Below are positions 49,754 through 57,886 of a stretch of DNA of 64,000 nt, piece by piece. Within the stretch, counting starts at the first letter, position 1. Every line of letters begins with the position of its first letter. The position numbers and the translations under genes are program-made. Source of the stretch: Mesorhizobium sp. (GTDB lineage Bacteria; Pseudomonadota; Alphaproteobacteria; Rhizobiales; Rhizobiaceae); the NCBI RefSeq assembly GCF_024710845.1, contig NZ_JANJTZ010000002.1:62001-126000 (forward strand), read 5' to 3'. The notes under the pieces were generated by a model that saw only the letters and a list, made by a program, of their open reading frames with translations, was not told the DNA's origin and searched no databases.

Positions 49754-51628
49754 TCAGAGTTTGCCAATTGCCCTCGCTTTGTCCGCATCGAACCACCACA
49801 GCGACTCGACCGGGAAGCCGTAATCCGGCTTCGGCTCGCTGAAGCCGTAGATGTTCCAGTAGGCCGCCCGGTGATTCGCCGCGTGCCAATTTGGAATCCA
49901 GTCTCGCCGCGCGCGCAAGACCCGGTCGAGCGCGCGGATCGCCGCGACGAGGGAGGGTCGGTCCGCCGCCCTGGCGACCGCTCCGAGCAGCAAGTCGACG
50001 GCGGGATCGGCCGTGCCGGGCAGGTTGCGGCTGCCGGACACCCGCGCCGAGCTGGAATGGAAGAACTGCTCCAGGTCGTCGAAGGTGGGCGTGGCGGAGA
50101 GAGTGGCGGCGATCGAGATCATGTCGAAGTCGAAATCGGACTGCCGCACGGTGTATTGCGCCGCATCGACCAGCCGGATCGAGGCATCAATGCCGATCGC
50201 CTTCATGTTCTCGACGAAGGGTGAGTCTATGCGGATGAAGACTTCGTCGTTTACCAGAATCTCAAGCGCAAGCCGCTCACCCTTGTCGTTGGCGACGATG
50301 ACCGAGCCTTGCGGCTTTTGCCACCCCGCTTGCGCGAGCAGTTCTATGCCGCGGCGCAGTAGTTTGCGATCGCGGCCCGAGCCGTCGCTGATCGGCTGCA
50401 TCACCGGCTCGCCATAGACCTCTTCGGAGATCTGGCCGCGCAGCGGATCGAGCAGCGCCATCTCCGGTTCGGTCGGCATTCCCTGCGCGACGAACTCCGA
50501 GTTCTCGAACAGGGAATGTGAGCGTTCGTAGGCGTCGTAGAACAGGTTGCGCTTCGTCCATTCGAAGTCGAAGCAGAGCGCGATCGCCTCGCGCACCCGC
50601 ACATCCCTGAAGCGCTCGCGCCGCTGGTTGATCGCCCAGGCCTGCAGCGAGGGCTGCAGTTCGCGCGGGAACTCGCGTTTCACGACCTTGCCTTCCGTGA
50701 TCGCGGGGAAATCGTAGCCGGTCGCCCAGGTGCGGGAGGTGAACTCCTGACGGTAGAGCACGTTGCCCTTCTTGAAGGCCTCGAACGAGGCCTGTCGGTC
50801 GCGGTAGAACTCGACGCGGATGCGGTCGAAATGGTTGAGTCCGCGGTTGACGCCGAGATCCTTGCCCCAGTAGTCGGGCACGCGATCGTATTCGATGAAC
50901 TGGCCGGGGCGGAATGTCCCGACCTTGTAGGCGCCGGCGCCGAGCGGGGCGTTCAGCTGAGATCCGTCGAACGGATTGGCCTCGAAGAAGGCCTTCGAGA
51001 CGATCGGATAGCCGACCACCGACAGGATCGTGCGGTCGGACTGCTCGCCGGAGAAGGTCAGCCGGAAGGTCCTCTCGTCGACCGCCACGGCCTCCGTCAT
51101 CCGTCCCAGCGGCAGGCGTAGGTTGGGATGCCCCTTCTGCTTGAACAGGGTGTAGGTGGAGGCGACGTCCTCGGCGGTGAGCGGCGAGCCATCGTGGAAG
51201 CGAGCTTCCGGACGCAGCTTGAACTCGAACGTATTGCGATCCGCCGAGATCGTCACCGTTTCCGCGATCAGTCCGTAGACCGCGTCCGGCTCGTCCAGCG
51301 CCCGCGTCATCAACGAATCGAAGCAGAGCTCCATGCGCGGCGGCGCGTCGCCGTTCGGCACGAGGCAGTTCAGCGTGTTGAAGGTGTCGGGATTCTGGTT
51401 CCATTGCCAGTTCGGCGGGGAGAAGTTGAACGTGCCGCCGGCCGGAGCATCCGGGTTGGCATAGCCGAAATGGCTGAACCCCTCGGCATATTTCAGGTCG
51501 CCGAAGGCGGAGAGCCCGTGCAGGGCCACGCCCGTGGGTGTTGCGGCGAACAGCGAGGAGGGTAGCGCGGGAAGGATCGCCGCCGCGCCGGCGGCCCGGA
51601 GAAAGCGGCGTCGGGAGAGCGCCGTCAT
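49754..51628 (-). CDS. extracellular solute-binding protein, family 5 (YejA-like, Tat signal)
   Basis: 624-residue periplasmic peptide-binding protein (SBP_bac_5). The N-terminus LSRRRFLRAAGAAAILPALP contains a twin-arginine motif (S-R-R-x-F-L), so export is probably by Tat after folding. Family features are ALHGLSAFGDLKYAEGFSHF, AETVTISADRNTFEFKLRPE, GAYKVGTFRPGQFIEYDRVP and INQRRERFRDVRVREAIALC. Its ATG at 51628 overlaps the stop of the upstream YejA-like gene by 1 nt. Two paralogous binding proteins feeding one permease pair suggests a broad peptide range. Confidence 0.93.
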   Translation of the reverse strand: MTALSRRRFLRAAGAAAILPALPSSLFAATPTGVALHGLSAFGDLKYAEGFSHFGYANPDAPAGGTFNFSPPNWQWNQNPDTFNTLNCLVPNGDAPPRMELCFDSLMTRALDEPDAVYGLIAETVTISADRNTFEFKLRPEARFHDGSPLTAEDVASTYTLFKQKGHPNLRLPLGRMTEAVAVDERTFRLTFSGEQSDRTILSVVGYPIVSKAFFEANPFDGSQLNAPLGAGAYKVGTFRPGQFIEYDRVPDYWGKDLGVNRGLNHFDRIRVEFYRDRQASFEAFKKGNVLYRQEFTSRTWATGYDFPAITEGKVVKREFPRELQPSLQAWAINQRRERFRDVRVREAIALCFDFEWTKRNLFYDAYERSHSLFENSEFVAQGMPTEPEMALLDPLRGQISEEVYGEPVMQPISDGSGRDRKLLRRGIELLAQAGWQKPQGSVIVANDKGERLALEILVNDEVFIRIDSPFVENMKAIGIDASIRLVDAAQYTVRQSDFDFDMISIAATLSATPTFDDLEQFFHSSSARVSGSRNLPGTADPAVDLLLGAVARAADRPSLVAAIRALDRVLRARRDWIPNWHAANHRAAYWNIYGFSEPKPDYGFPVESLWWFDADKARAIGKL

Positions 51629-53487
51629 CAGCGGCCCACCTGATATTTTGCGGCGAACGCCTTGTCCTTCTCGGCATCGATCCACCACGAATCGAGATCG
51701 AGACCGACATAGGCCGGCTGCTTGTCCGGCTTTCCGAGCCGGTTCCAGTAGGCGACCCACAGGTTGGGGTTGTGCCACTGCGGCACCATGTAGAAGTTCC
51801 AGAGCAGAACCCGGTCGAGGGCCCGGGTCGCCGCCACGAGGTCCGCCCGGTCGGTGGTGAAGATCACGCGCTCGACCAGCGCGTCGACGACGGGATTCCT
51901 GACGCCGGCGGTATTGTCCGATCCCTGAGCGTCGGCGGCCTTCGAACTCCAGTAGTTGCGCTGCTCGTTTCCCGGAGAGGACGACTGGGCAAACACGTCC
52001 AGGATCATCTCATAGTTGAAGCTGCGCTTCCGGTTCTCGTATTGCCCTGCATCGACGATGCGCAGACTGGCCTGGATGCCGAGATTCTTGAGACTGTCGA
52101 CATAGGGTAATACGACGCGGTCGTCCGACGGGTCGTCACCCAGGAATTCGATCGTGAAAGGCTCTCCGGTCTTGGCGTCGACCAGTCTGCCGCCCCGTCG
52201 TTCCCAACCCGCCTCCTGCAGCAGGCGCGCGGCTTCGCGCAGATGGGTGCGTGGCGCCTCGCGTGTATCGTAGACGGGAAGCTTGAATTCCTGCGTAAAG
52301 ACTTCCGGCGGGAGATCCTTCTCGTACTGCTTGAGGATCTCGAGTTCCTTGCCCTCCGGCAGGCCGGAGGAGGCGAGTTCGGTGCCTTCGAAATAGCTGT
52401 CGGTTCGCCGGTACAGCCCTTCGAAGGTCGTCCGGTTGAGACTCTCGAAGTCGAAGGCGAGAGTCAGCGCCTGCCGGACCCGCCGGTCCGAAAACTTCGG
52501 CAGCCGCGCGTTGAAGACGTAACCCTGCATGGGACGTGCCGTCTCGACCGGCAGTTCCGCCTTGATCACGTCGCCCGCGGTAAAGGCGGGAAAAGTGTAA
52601 TCGTTGGCCCATCGCCTCGCGCGGTTCTCGATGCGCACATCGCTGATGCCGCCCTTCGTGAAAGCCTGCCAAACGGCCGCTTCGTCGAGGAAATAGGAGA
52701 AGTGCTGCCGTTCGAAATTGTGGCGGCCGACATTCACGGGCAGGTCCTTCGCCCAGTAATCCTCGACGCGCAGCCACGTTACGTCCTTGGTGGAGTTGAA
52801 GCTCTCGATCCGGTATGCACCGGAGCCGAGCGGCGGCTCCAGGGTCGGCTCGGCGATGTTGCGCTGCTTGCCGTTCGCATCCTTGCCTTCCCACCAGTGC
52901 TTCGGCAGAACCGCGAGATCGCCGATGATGGCGGGCAGTTCGCGGTTGCCCTTCTGGTTGAAGGTGAATTCGATCTCGCGGTCGTTGAGCGCCTTCGCAC
53001 CTGTGACGTTGGCGTAGTAGCGCACGTAGAGCGGGCTAAGCTCCTTCAGCTTCTCGAACGACCAGACGACGTCCTCGGCCGTAATTGGCGTGCCGTCGTG
53101 CCATCTGGCATTCGCATTGAGCCGGTAGGTCACCGAGGAAAAGTCGTCCGGATATTTCAGTGCTTCAGCAATCAGTGGATGCGCCACGCCCGGTTCGTCG
53201 GGAGACTGCGCCATGAGCGTGTCGTAGAGCATCCCGCCGGACTGACTGAGCCCGGCGGCGGCGGCACCACGTATGATGAAGGGGTTGAAGCTGTTGAAAG
53301 TACCGATTGCAGCCCGGTTGATCGTCCCGGTCCTGGGCGCTTCAGGGTTCACGTAGTCGTAGTGCTTGAAGTCGCCGCCGTATTTCGAGGGGTTCACGAG
53401 CGCGGAGCCAGTCCGCCACTCCTGCGCCTGGCTTGGAATGGCCCAGACGATGGCGGCGGCAAGCGCTGCGGCTTTCAGCAGGTTCAT
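51628..53487 (-). CDS. yejA: extracellular solute-binding protein, family 5 (YejA)
   Basis: 619-residue periplasmic peptide-binding protein with a Sec signal (MNLLKAAALAAAIVWAIPSQ, AQ cleavage). SBP_bac_5 features are HYDYVNPEAPRTGTINRAAI, RWHDGTPITAEDVVWSFEKL, GSGAYRIESFNSTKDVTWLR and LDRVLLWNFYMVPQWHNPNL. The ATG at 53487 follows GGGAGG. It is the first gene of the yej operon, but only about 40 bp separate it from the terminator of the cytochrome c gene upstream, so its promoter is not obvious. Confidence 0.94.
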   Translation of the reverse strand: MNLLKAAALAAAIVWAIPSQAQEWRTGSALVNPSKYGGDFKHYDYVNPEAPRTGTINRAAIGTFNSFNPFIIRGAAAAGLSQSGGMLYDTLMAQSPDEPGVAHPLIAEALKYPDDFSSVTYRLNANARWHDGTPITAEDVVWSFEKLKELSPLYVRYYANVTGAKALNDREIEFTFNQKGNRELPAIIGDLAVLPKHWWEGKDANGKQRNIAEPTLEPPLGSGAYRIESFNSTKDVTWLRVEDYWAKDLPVNVGRHNFERQHFSYFLDEAAVWQAFTKGGISDVRIENRARRWANDYTFPAFTAGDVIKAELPVETARPMQGYVFNARLPKFSDRRVRQALTLAFDFESLNRTTFEGLYRRTDSYFEGTELASSGLPEGKELEILKQYEKDLPPEVFTQEFKLPVYDTREAPRTHLREAARLLQEAGWERRGGRLVDAKTGEPFTIEFLGDDPSDDRVVLPYVDSLKNLGIQASLRIVDAGQYENRKRSFNYEMILDVFAQSSSPGNEQRNYWSSKAADAQGSDNTAGVRNPVVDALVERVIFTTDRADLVAATRALDRVLLWNFYMVPQWHNPNLWVAYWNRLGKPDKQPAYVGLDLDSWWIDAEKDKAFAAKYQVGR

Positions 53488-53529
53488 TCGGGTGCGACCT
53501 CCCTTGCGGCGACAGACGGACGTTAACAA

Positions 53530-53555
53530 AAAAGCCGGGCGGAACCCGGCTTTTT
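53530..53555 (-). terminator. rho-independent terminator after the cytochrome c gene
   Basis: AAAAGCCGGG / CCCGGCTTTT (53530-53539 and 53545-53554) is a perfect 10-bp stem with a 5-nt loop, followed in minus orientation by TTTTTT. It lies 25 nt after the cytochrome c stop and 43 nt before the yejA start. Being T-flanked on both strands, it could act in either direction. Confidence 0.88.
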
Positions 53556-53579
53556 CGTGATGTCGATGTGAAAATGTCG

Positions 53580-54269
53580 TTACTGCGCGGGGGCAGCAGG
53601 CGCCGCCGGCGCGGCGGGAGCGGTTGGTTCGGCGGCCGGAGCGGCGGGAGCAGCCGGAGCGGCCGTTTCGGTCGCAGGCTCGGTCGTCGCACCTGCGGCG
53701 GGCGCCGGGACCGCATCGGCCGCGGGCAGCGGGGCGGGCGTGTCGGCCAGCGTGCGCAGATAGGCGATGATGTTGGCACGGTCGCCGATCGCCTTCAGGC
53801 CGGGGAAGTTCATCGCGGTGCCCTTCACGACCGCCTTCGGATTGGTCAGGAAGTCGCTCAGGTGTTCGTAATCCCAGGCCGGACGCTGTGAGGCATGTTC
53901 CTTCATGCCGGCCGAATAGGCATAGCCTTCATGCGAGGCCACGGGGCGGTCGACGATGCCCCAGAGGTTCGGGCCGATCTTGTTGGCGCCGCCCTTTTCG
54001 GGCGTGTGGCAGGCCGCGCAACGCTTGAAGAGCGTCTCGCCGGCGGCCGGATCGGCACTGGCGAGAAGCGGACCGACTGGTTCCGGAGCGGCCGGTTTGG
54101 CGTCTTCGCCGCCGGCTCCTGCCTCGGTCTCGAGGGCAGCGATCTCGTAGCCGGCCTTCTCGGGCACATGCGTCGCGAACAGCGAATCCGAGATCAGGCT
54201 GAGCGAAAAGACGACGAAAACGGTGCCGAGAATCGCCCCGATGATCTTGTTGAATTCGAACGAGTTCAT
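53580..54269 (-). CDS. membrane-anchored class I cytochrome c (CycM type)
   Basis: 229-residue cytochrome c of the CycM/cytochrome c552 group that carries electrons to terminal oxidase. An uncleaved N-terminal anchor (IIGAILGTVFVVFSLSLI) precedes a linker. The haem is bound at Cys84-x2-Cys87-His88 (KRCAACHTPEKGG), with Met153 in GTAMNFPG as the likely axial ligand. The last 50 residues are an Ala/Pro/Glu-rich low-complexity tail not needed for the fold. It is divergent from kdsB. Confidence 0.94.
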   Translation of the reverse strand: MNSFEFNKIIGAILGTVFVVFSLSLISDSLFATHVPEKAGYEIAALETEAGAGGEDAKPAAPEPVGPLLASADPAAGETLFKRCAACHTPEKGGANKIGPNLWGIVDRPVASHEGYAYSAGMKEHASQRPAWDYEHLSDFLTNPKAVVKGTAMNFPGLKAIGDRANIIAYLRTLADTPAPLPAADAVPAPAAGATTEPATETAAPAAPAAPAAEPTAPAAPAAPAAPAQ

Positions 54270-54462
54270 GCCTCTCCGTGCTCCCGTCGCGGTTCGGGCT
54301 GAAGCGACCCGCAGTTCGCCCTCGTCCCAATAAGAAATTGCCGGCTGGGGAGCCGGTTAAAATCGGGCGGAAACTAGGTCTTTTGCGAACAGATCGCAAC
54401 ACCTATAAGAGCCTTCCCCCGTGAGACGTTTTGCCACCTCCGCCATCGAAAACCCAAGCCCG

Positions 54463-55188
54463 ATGAATGCGCTGATCCTCATTCCCGCCCGCCTGGCGGC
54501 GACGCGCCTGCCCGGCAAGCCGCTCGCCGACATCAATGGCTTGCCGATGATCGTCCATGTTGCCCGCCGCGCGGCGGAAGCCGGGCTCGGGCGCGTCGTG
54601 GTCGCGACAGATTCGGCCGAGGTGGCGAAGGCGGTCGCAGTCGCCGGTTTCGAGGTCGCGATGACCCGGGCGGACCACCAATCGGGTTCCGATCGCATCT
54701 TCGAGGCGCTGACGGCGCTCGACCCAGACGGGAAAGTCGAGACGATCGTGAACCTGCAGGGCGATCTGCCGACGATCGATCCGGCTTCCATTCGCGCCGC
54801 GCTCTCGCCGCTGGCCGACTCCTCCGTGGACATCGCGACGCTGGGGGTCGAGATCTCGCGGGAGGAAGAGAAGACCAACCCCAACGTCGTCAAGATCGTC
54901 GGCTCGCCGCTGTCGGCGACCCGATTGCGGGCGCTCTATTTCACCCGGGCGACCGCGCCGTGGGGCGAGGGACCTCTCTATCACCACGTCGGCATCTACG
55001 CCTACCGGCGTGCCGCGCTGGCGCGATTCGTCTCCCTGCCGCAATCGGCGCTTGAACGGCGCGAAAAACTGGAGCAGTTGCGGGCTCTCGAAGCCGGGAT
55101 GCGCATCGACGCGGTCATCGTGGACGCGGTGCCGCTCGGCGTCGACACGCCGGAAGACCTCGAGCGCGCCCGCGCGATGCTCGCATAA
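54463..55188 (+). CDS. kdsB: 3-deoxy-manno-octulosonate cytidylyltransferase
   Basis: 241-residue enzyme that makes CMP-Kdo for lipopolysaccharide inner core. The N-terminal nucleotide-binding motif is [19 protein letters not shown]; further family segments are [40 protein letters not shown] and [15 protein letters not shown] used the ATG at 54463, which matches the family N-terminus; a GTG at 54421 would add 14 residues. Neither has a clear Shine-Dalgarno. pheA follows after 14 nt. Confidence 0.96.
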   Translation: MNALILIPARLAATRLPGKPLADINGLPMIVHVARRAAEAGLGRVVVATDSAEVAKAVAVAGFEVAMTRADHQSGSDRIFEALTALDPDGKVETIVNLQGDLPTIDPASIRAALSPLADSSVDIATLGVEISREEEKTNPNVVKIVGSPLSATRLRALYFTRATAPWGEGPLYHHVGIYAYRRAALARFVSLPQSALERREKLEQLRALEAGMRIDAVIVDAVPLGVDTPEDLERARAMLA

Positions 55189-55202
55189 GCAGGACGAACC
55201 AC

Positions 55203-56066
55203 ATGCCGCCCAAGACCAACCGCATCTCCTTCCAGGGGGAACCAGGCGCGAACTCCGACACGGCGTGCCGCGACATGTTCCCGTCGATGGAGCCGATGCC
55301 CTGCGCCACCTTCGAGGACGCCTTCAACGCGGTAGAGTCAGGCAAGGCGGATCTGGCGATGATTCCGATCGAGAACACGATTGCCGGCCGCGTCGCCGAC
55401 ATCCACCATCTCCTGCCGGAATCGAAGCTGCATATCGTCGGCGAGTATTTCCTGCCGATCCATTTCCAGCTGATGGTGCTGCCGGGCGTCGCGCGCTCGG
55501 AGATCAAGACCGTGCACAGCCACATCCACGCGCTCGGCCAGTGCCGGAAATACATCCGCAAGAACGGCTGGAAGGGCGTGATCGCCGGCGACACGGCGGG
55601 GGCTGCGCGCCTCGTCGCCGACATGAAGGACCGGTCGATGGCGGCGCTCGCGCCGCGCCTGGCCGCCAAGCTCTACGGGCTCGACATCCTGGAGGAGGAT
55701 GTCGAGGATTCCGCCAGCAACGTCACGCGTTTCGTGGTGCTGACCAAGAGCAGGGAATGGGTGGAGCGTCCGACGCCAGATACGCCGATGATGACCACCT
55801 TCATGTTCCGTGTGCGCAACGTGCCGGCCGCGCTTTACAAAGCGATGGGCGGCTTCGCGACCAACGGCGTCAACATGACGAAGCTGGAGAGCTATCAGCT
55901 CGGCGCGTTCACCGCGACGCTGTTCTACGCCGACATCGAGGGCCATCCGGAAGACCCGCATGTCAAGCTGGCGTTGGAGGAACTCAAGTTCTTCTCACGC
56001 GAGATGCGGATTCTGGGTGTCTACCCGCGCAGCCCATCGCGCGAGGAGTGGAAGCTGGCGGACTGA
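55203..56066 (+). CDS. pheA: prephenate dehydratase
   Basis: 287-residue enzyme that converts prephenate to phenylpyruvate in phenylalanine synthesis. The catalytic PDT domain starts ISFQGEPGANSDTACRDMFP, includes MIPIENTIAGRVADIHHLL and the TRF motif SNVTRFVVL. A C-terminal ACT domain (TTFMFRVRNVPAALYKAMGG) binds phenylalanine; its usual ESRP motif reads LESYQ, as in other rhizobial PheA proteins to my recollection. No chorismate mutase domain is fused. It follows kdsB in the same operon. Confidence 0.96.
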   Translation: MPPKTNRISFQGEPGANSDTACRDMFPSMEPMPCATFEDAFNAVESGKADLAMIPIENTIAGRVADIHHLLPESKLHIVGEYFLPIHFQLMVLPGVARSEIKTVHSHIHALGQCRKYIRKNGWKGVIAGDTAGAARLVADMKDRSMAALAPRLAAKLYGLDILEEDVEDSASNVTRFVVLTKSREWVERPTPDTPMMTTFMFRVRNVPAALYKAMGGFATNGVNMTKLESYQLGAFTATLFYADIEGHPEDPHVKLALEELKFFSREMRILGVYPRSPSREEWKLAD

Positions 56067-56072
56067 GAATCT

Positions 56073-56102
56073 TTGCCACGCAAGAAGATCCGTGCGTGGC
56101 AA
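56073..56102. terminator. strong hairpin between pheA and nudC
   Basis: TTGCCACGCA (56073-56082) and TGCGTGGCAA (56093-56102) form a perfect 10-bp stem with a 10-nt loop in the 56-bp gap between the convergent genes. It lacks a clear T tract on either side, so it may act as a bidirectional, partly rho-dependent terminator or as an mRNA 3' protective hairpin. Confidence 0.55.
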
Positions 56103-56122
56103 CGACGGTTCATGAGCCGCGG

Positions 56123-57067
56123 CTACGCGGCGCTTTCCGCCCACGCCCGGATGAGCAGGTTCGCGATCGCGGCACGGGGCGGGGTCTTGATCCCTTCCGG
56201 CGATCGGCCCGCGATGATCTCGTGGACCTCCGCGCGGGTGAACCAGCGAACGTCCTCGAGTTCCGTCTTGTCGGCGACGATATCCTCGTTCAGCGCCTCG
56301 CCGAAGCAGCCGATCATCAGCGAATAGGGGAAGGGCCAGGGCTGGCTGGCGTGATAAGCGACGCGGCCGAGCCGGATGCCCGCCTCCTCGAAGGTCTCGC
56401 GCCTGACCGCGTCCTCGATCGTCTCGCCCGGTTCGATGAAGCCGGCGAGGCAGGAATACATGCCCGGCGGGAAATGCGGGCTGCGGCCCATCAGGCAGCG
56501 TTCCTGCGTCACCGCCAGCATGATCGCGACCGGGTCGGTGCGCGGGAAATGCTCCGCCTTGCAGTTGCGGCAGATGCGCTTGTAGCCACCGGCACGGATG
56601 TCCGTCTCGTGGCCGCAGCGGCCGCAGAAGCGGTGCGTGCCGTGCCAGGCGAGCAGCGCGCCGGCTTGCGCCACCGCGCCGAGATCCGGCTCGCTCAGCA
56701 GGCCCTGCACGTTGACAGACCGGAAATCGATCGCCTTCACGCCGTCGGGAAGCTCCTCCGGGTCAAGTCCCGCCGGCGCGGCGAGAGCCGGTCCGCGCTC
56801 GTCCCAGCCGAGCAGGATCGCCTGATCGAGAACTGCGCCCAGCGACGCCGCGGCGAACGGCCGGTACCAGGGATCGAAGCCGTCCCGTCCGTCCTTCAGA
56901 TAGACGCGCCCGGCCTTTATGAGCATCAGCCTCGCGGCGGGGTCCTCAAGCGCGCGGGCGGTCGAATCGTCGCTTCGCTGCTCCGAGCGCCTGTCGATGA
57001 GATTGCCGGAATAGCCGACCATCTTGCTGGGCTCGCGCGCCGGCGCGTCGAAAAGGCTGAAAGTCAT
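56123..57067 (-). CDS. nudC: NADH pyrophosphatase
   Basis: 314-residue Nudix hydrolase that cleaves NADH and deNADs NAD-capped RNA. The zinc ribbon reads RFCGRCGHETDIRAGGYKRI then CRNCKAEHFPRTDPVAIM. The Nudix box is AGFIEPGETIEDAVRRETFE followed by EAGI, with the NudC SQPWPFPYSLMIGC motif downstream. Both zinc cysteine pairs and all Nudix glutamates are intact. It lies 12 nt after the HIT-family gene on the same strand. Confidence 0.97.
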   Translation of the reverse strand: MTFSLFDAPAREPSKMVGYSGNLIDRRSEQRSDDSTARALEDPAARLMLIKAGRVYLKDGRDGFDPWYRPFAAASLGAVLDQAILLGWDERGPALAAPAGLDPEELPDGVKAIDFRSVNVQGLLSEPDLGAVAQAGALLAWHGTHRFCGRCGHETDIRAGGYKRICRNCKAEHFPRTDPVAIMLAVTQERCLMGRSPHFPPGMYSCLAGFIEPGETIEDAVRRETFEEAGIRLGRVAYHASQPWPFPYSLMIGCFGEALNEDIVADKTELEDVRWFTRAEVHEIIAGRSPEGIKTPPRAAIANLLIRAWAESAA

Positions 57068-57079
57068 GGGGCTCCATGG

Positions 57080-57511
57080 TCAGGTCTGTGAGCCGAGCGC
57101 GGCGTTCATGCGGTCGGCGAAGGCATGTCTGTCTTCCGGTCGATAGGGTTCGCGGACGCCGTGGCCCCAGACGGGTCCCGGCCAGCCGGGATCGCCGATG
57201 TTCCGGGCGATGACGTGCACGTGCAACTGCCGCACGACATTGCCCAGCGCACCCGTATTGATCTTGGCACAGCCGGTCTCGGTCTTTAGGGCCTGCGCCA
57301 CCAGATTGGTCTCGAAGGTGAGCATCGCCTGATCCAGCGGCGTCAGGTCGTGCACCTCGACGATCCCCGGCCGCCGCGGCACGAGGATCAGCCAGGGCCA
57401 GCGCCGGTCGTCCATGAGCCTCAGTTGGCACAGGCCGAGCCACATCAGCGGGACGCTGTCAGCATCCAGCCGGCGGTCAAGCTCGAATCCCGGCCGGGAG
57501 CCAGGCATCAT
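57080..57511 (-). CDS. HIT-domain protein
   Basis: 143-residue histidine-triad-family protein, likely a nucleotide phosphohydrolase or transferase. It contains WLILVPRRPGIVEVHDLT, KINTGALGNVVRQLHVHVIA and GPGWPGPVWGHG-like elements. The triad region reads Q-L-H-V-H-V, so the first His of the canonical H-x-H-x-H is Gln. The ATG at 57511 has GGGGAGG 6 nt upstream. It is co-directional with nudC, which also acts on nucleotides. Confidence 0.9.
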   Translation of the reverse strand: MMPGSRPGFELDRRLDADSVPLMWLGLCQLRLMDDRRWPWLILVPRRPGIVEVHDLTPLDQAMLTFETNLVAQALKTETGCAKINTGALGNVVRQLHVHVIARNIGDPGWPGPVWGHGVREPYRPEDRHAFADRMNAALGSQT

Positions 57512-57675
57512 GGACATCCTCCCCTATTCGACGAAAGGCTATGATGCCCCCTAGCTGGCCGCAACTGCCTCATGGTCGAATTCGTCAAGGCCGAGGCATC
57601 GATTCCCGTGCTGACGCCTGTTGCCATCTGCGACCAAGCCCGGTCTTGCATTTCGTGCGCCGATTGCCGATATGC

Positions 57676-57779
57676 AGTGTGGGAGGTTGGTGGTGGACGA
57701 GCCACTCGCCAACCGGGTCAGGTCCGGAAGGAAGCAGCCCTAACGAGCCAGGAACGGGTCATTGTTCCAGCCTCCCGCC
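57676..57779 (+). ncRNA. ffs: signal recognition particle RNA (4.5S type)
   Basis: Small SRP RNA that joins Ffh to target membrane proteins. The universally conserved Ffh-binding core GTCAGGTCCGGAAGGAAGCA with its CAGCCC continuation is at 57716-57740. The ends pair: GGGAGGTTGG (57681-57690) with CCAGCCTCCC (57767-57776), 10 base pairs with one G-U. The exact ends are approximate. It lies between the HIT gene and dnaX, the place where many bacteria carry ffs. The rest of the 375-bp gap 57512-57886 shows no gene. Confidence 0.93.
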
Positions 57780-57886
57780 TTTCCCTCCGCTTCGGCATGC
57801 GCGCGCCCCGCGACAGGGTCGTTGACGGCGCACGGCGGGTGGGTTGAACTGGACAGGCAGGGACCGGAACGGAGCGGACGAGGCGG

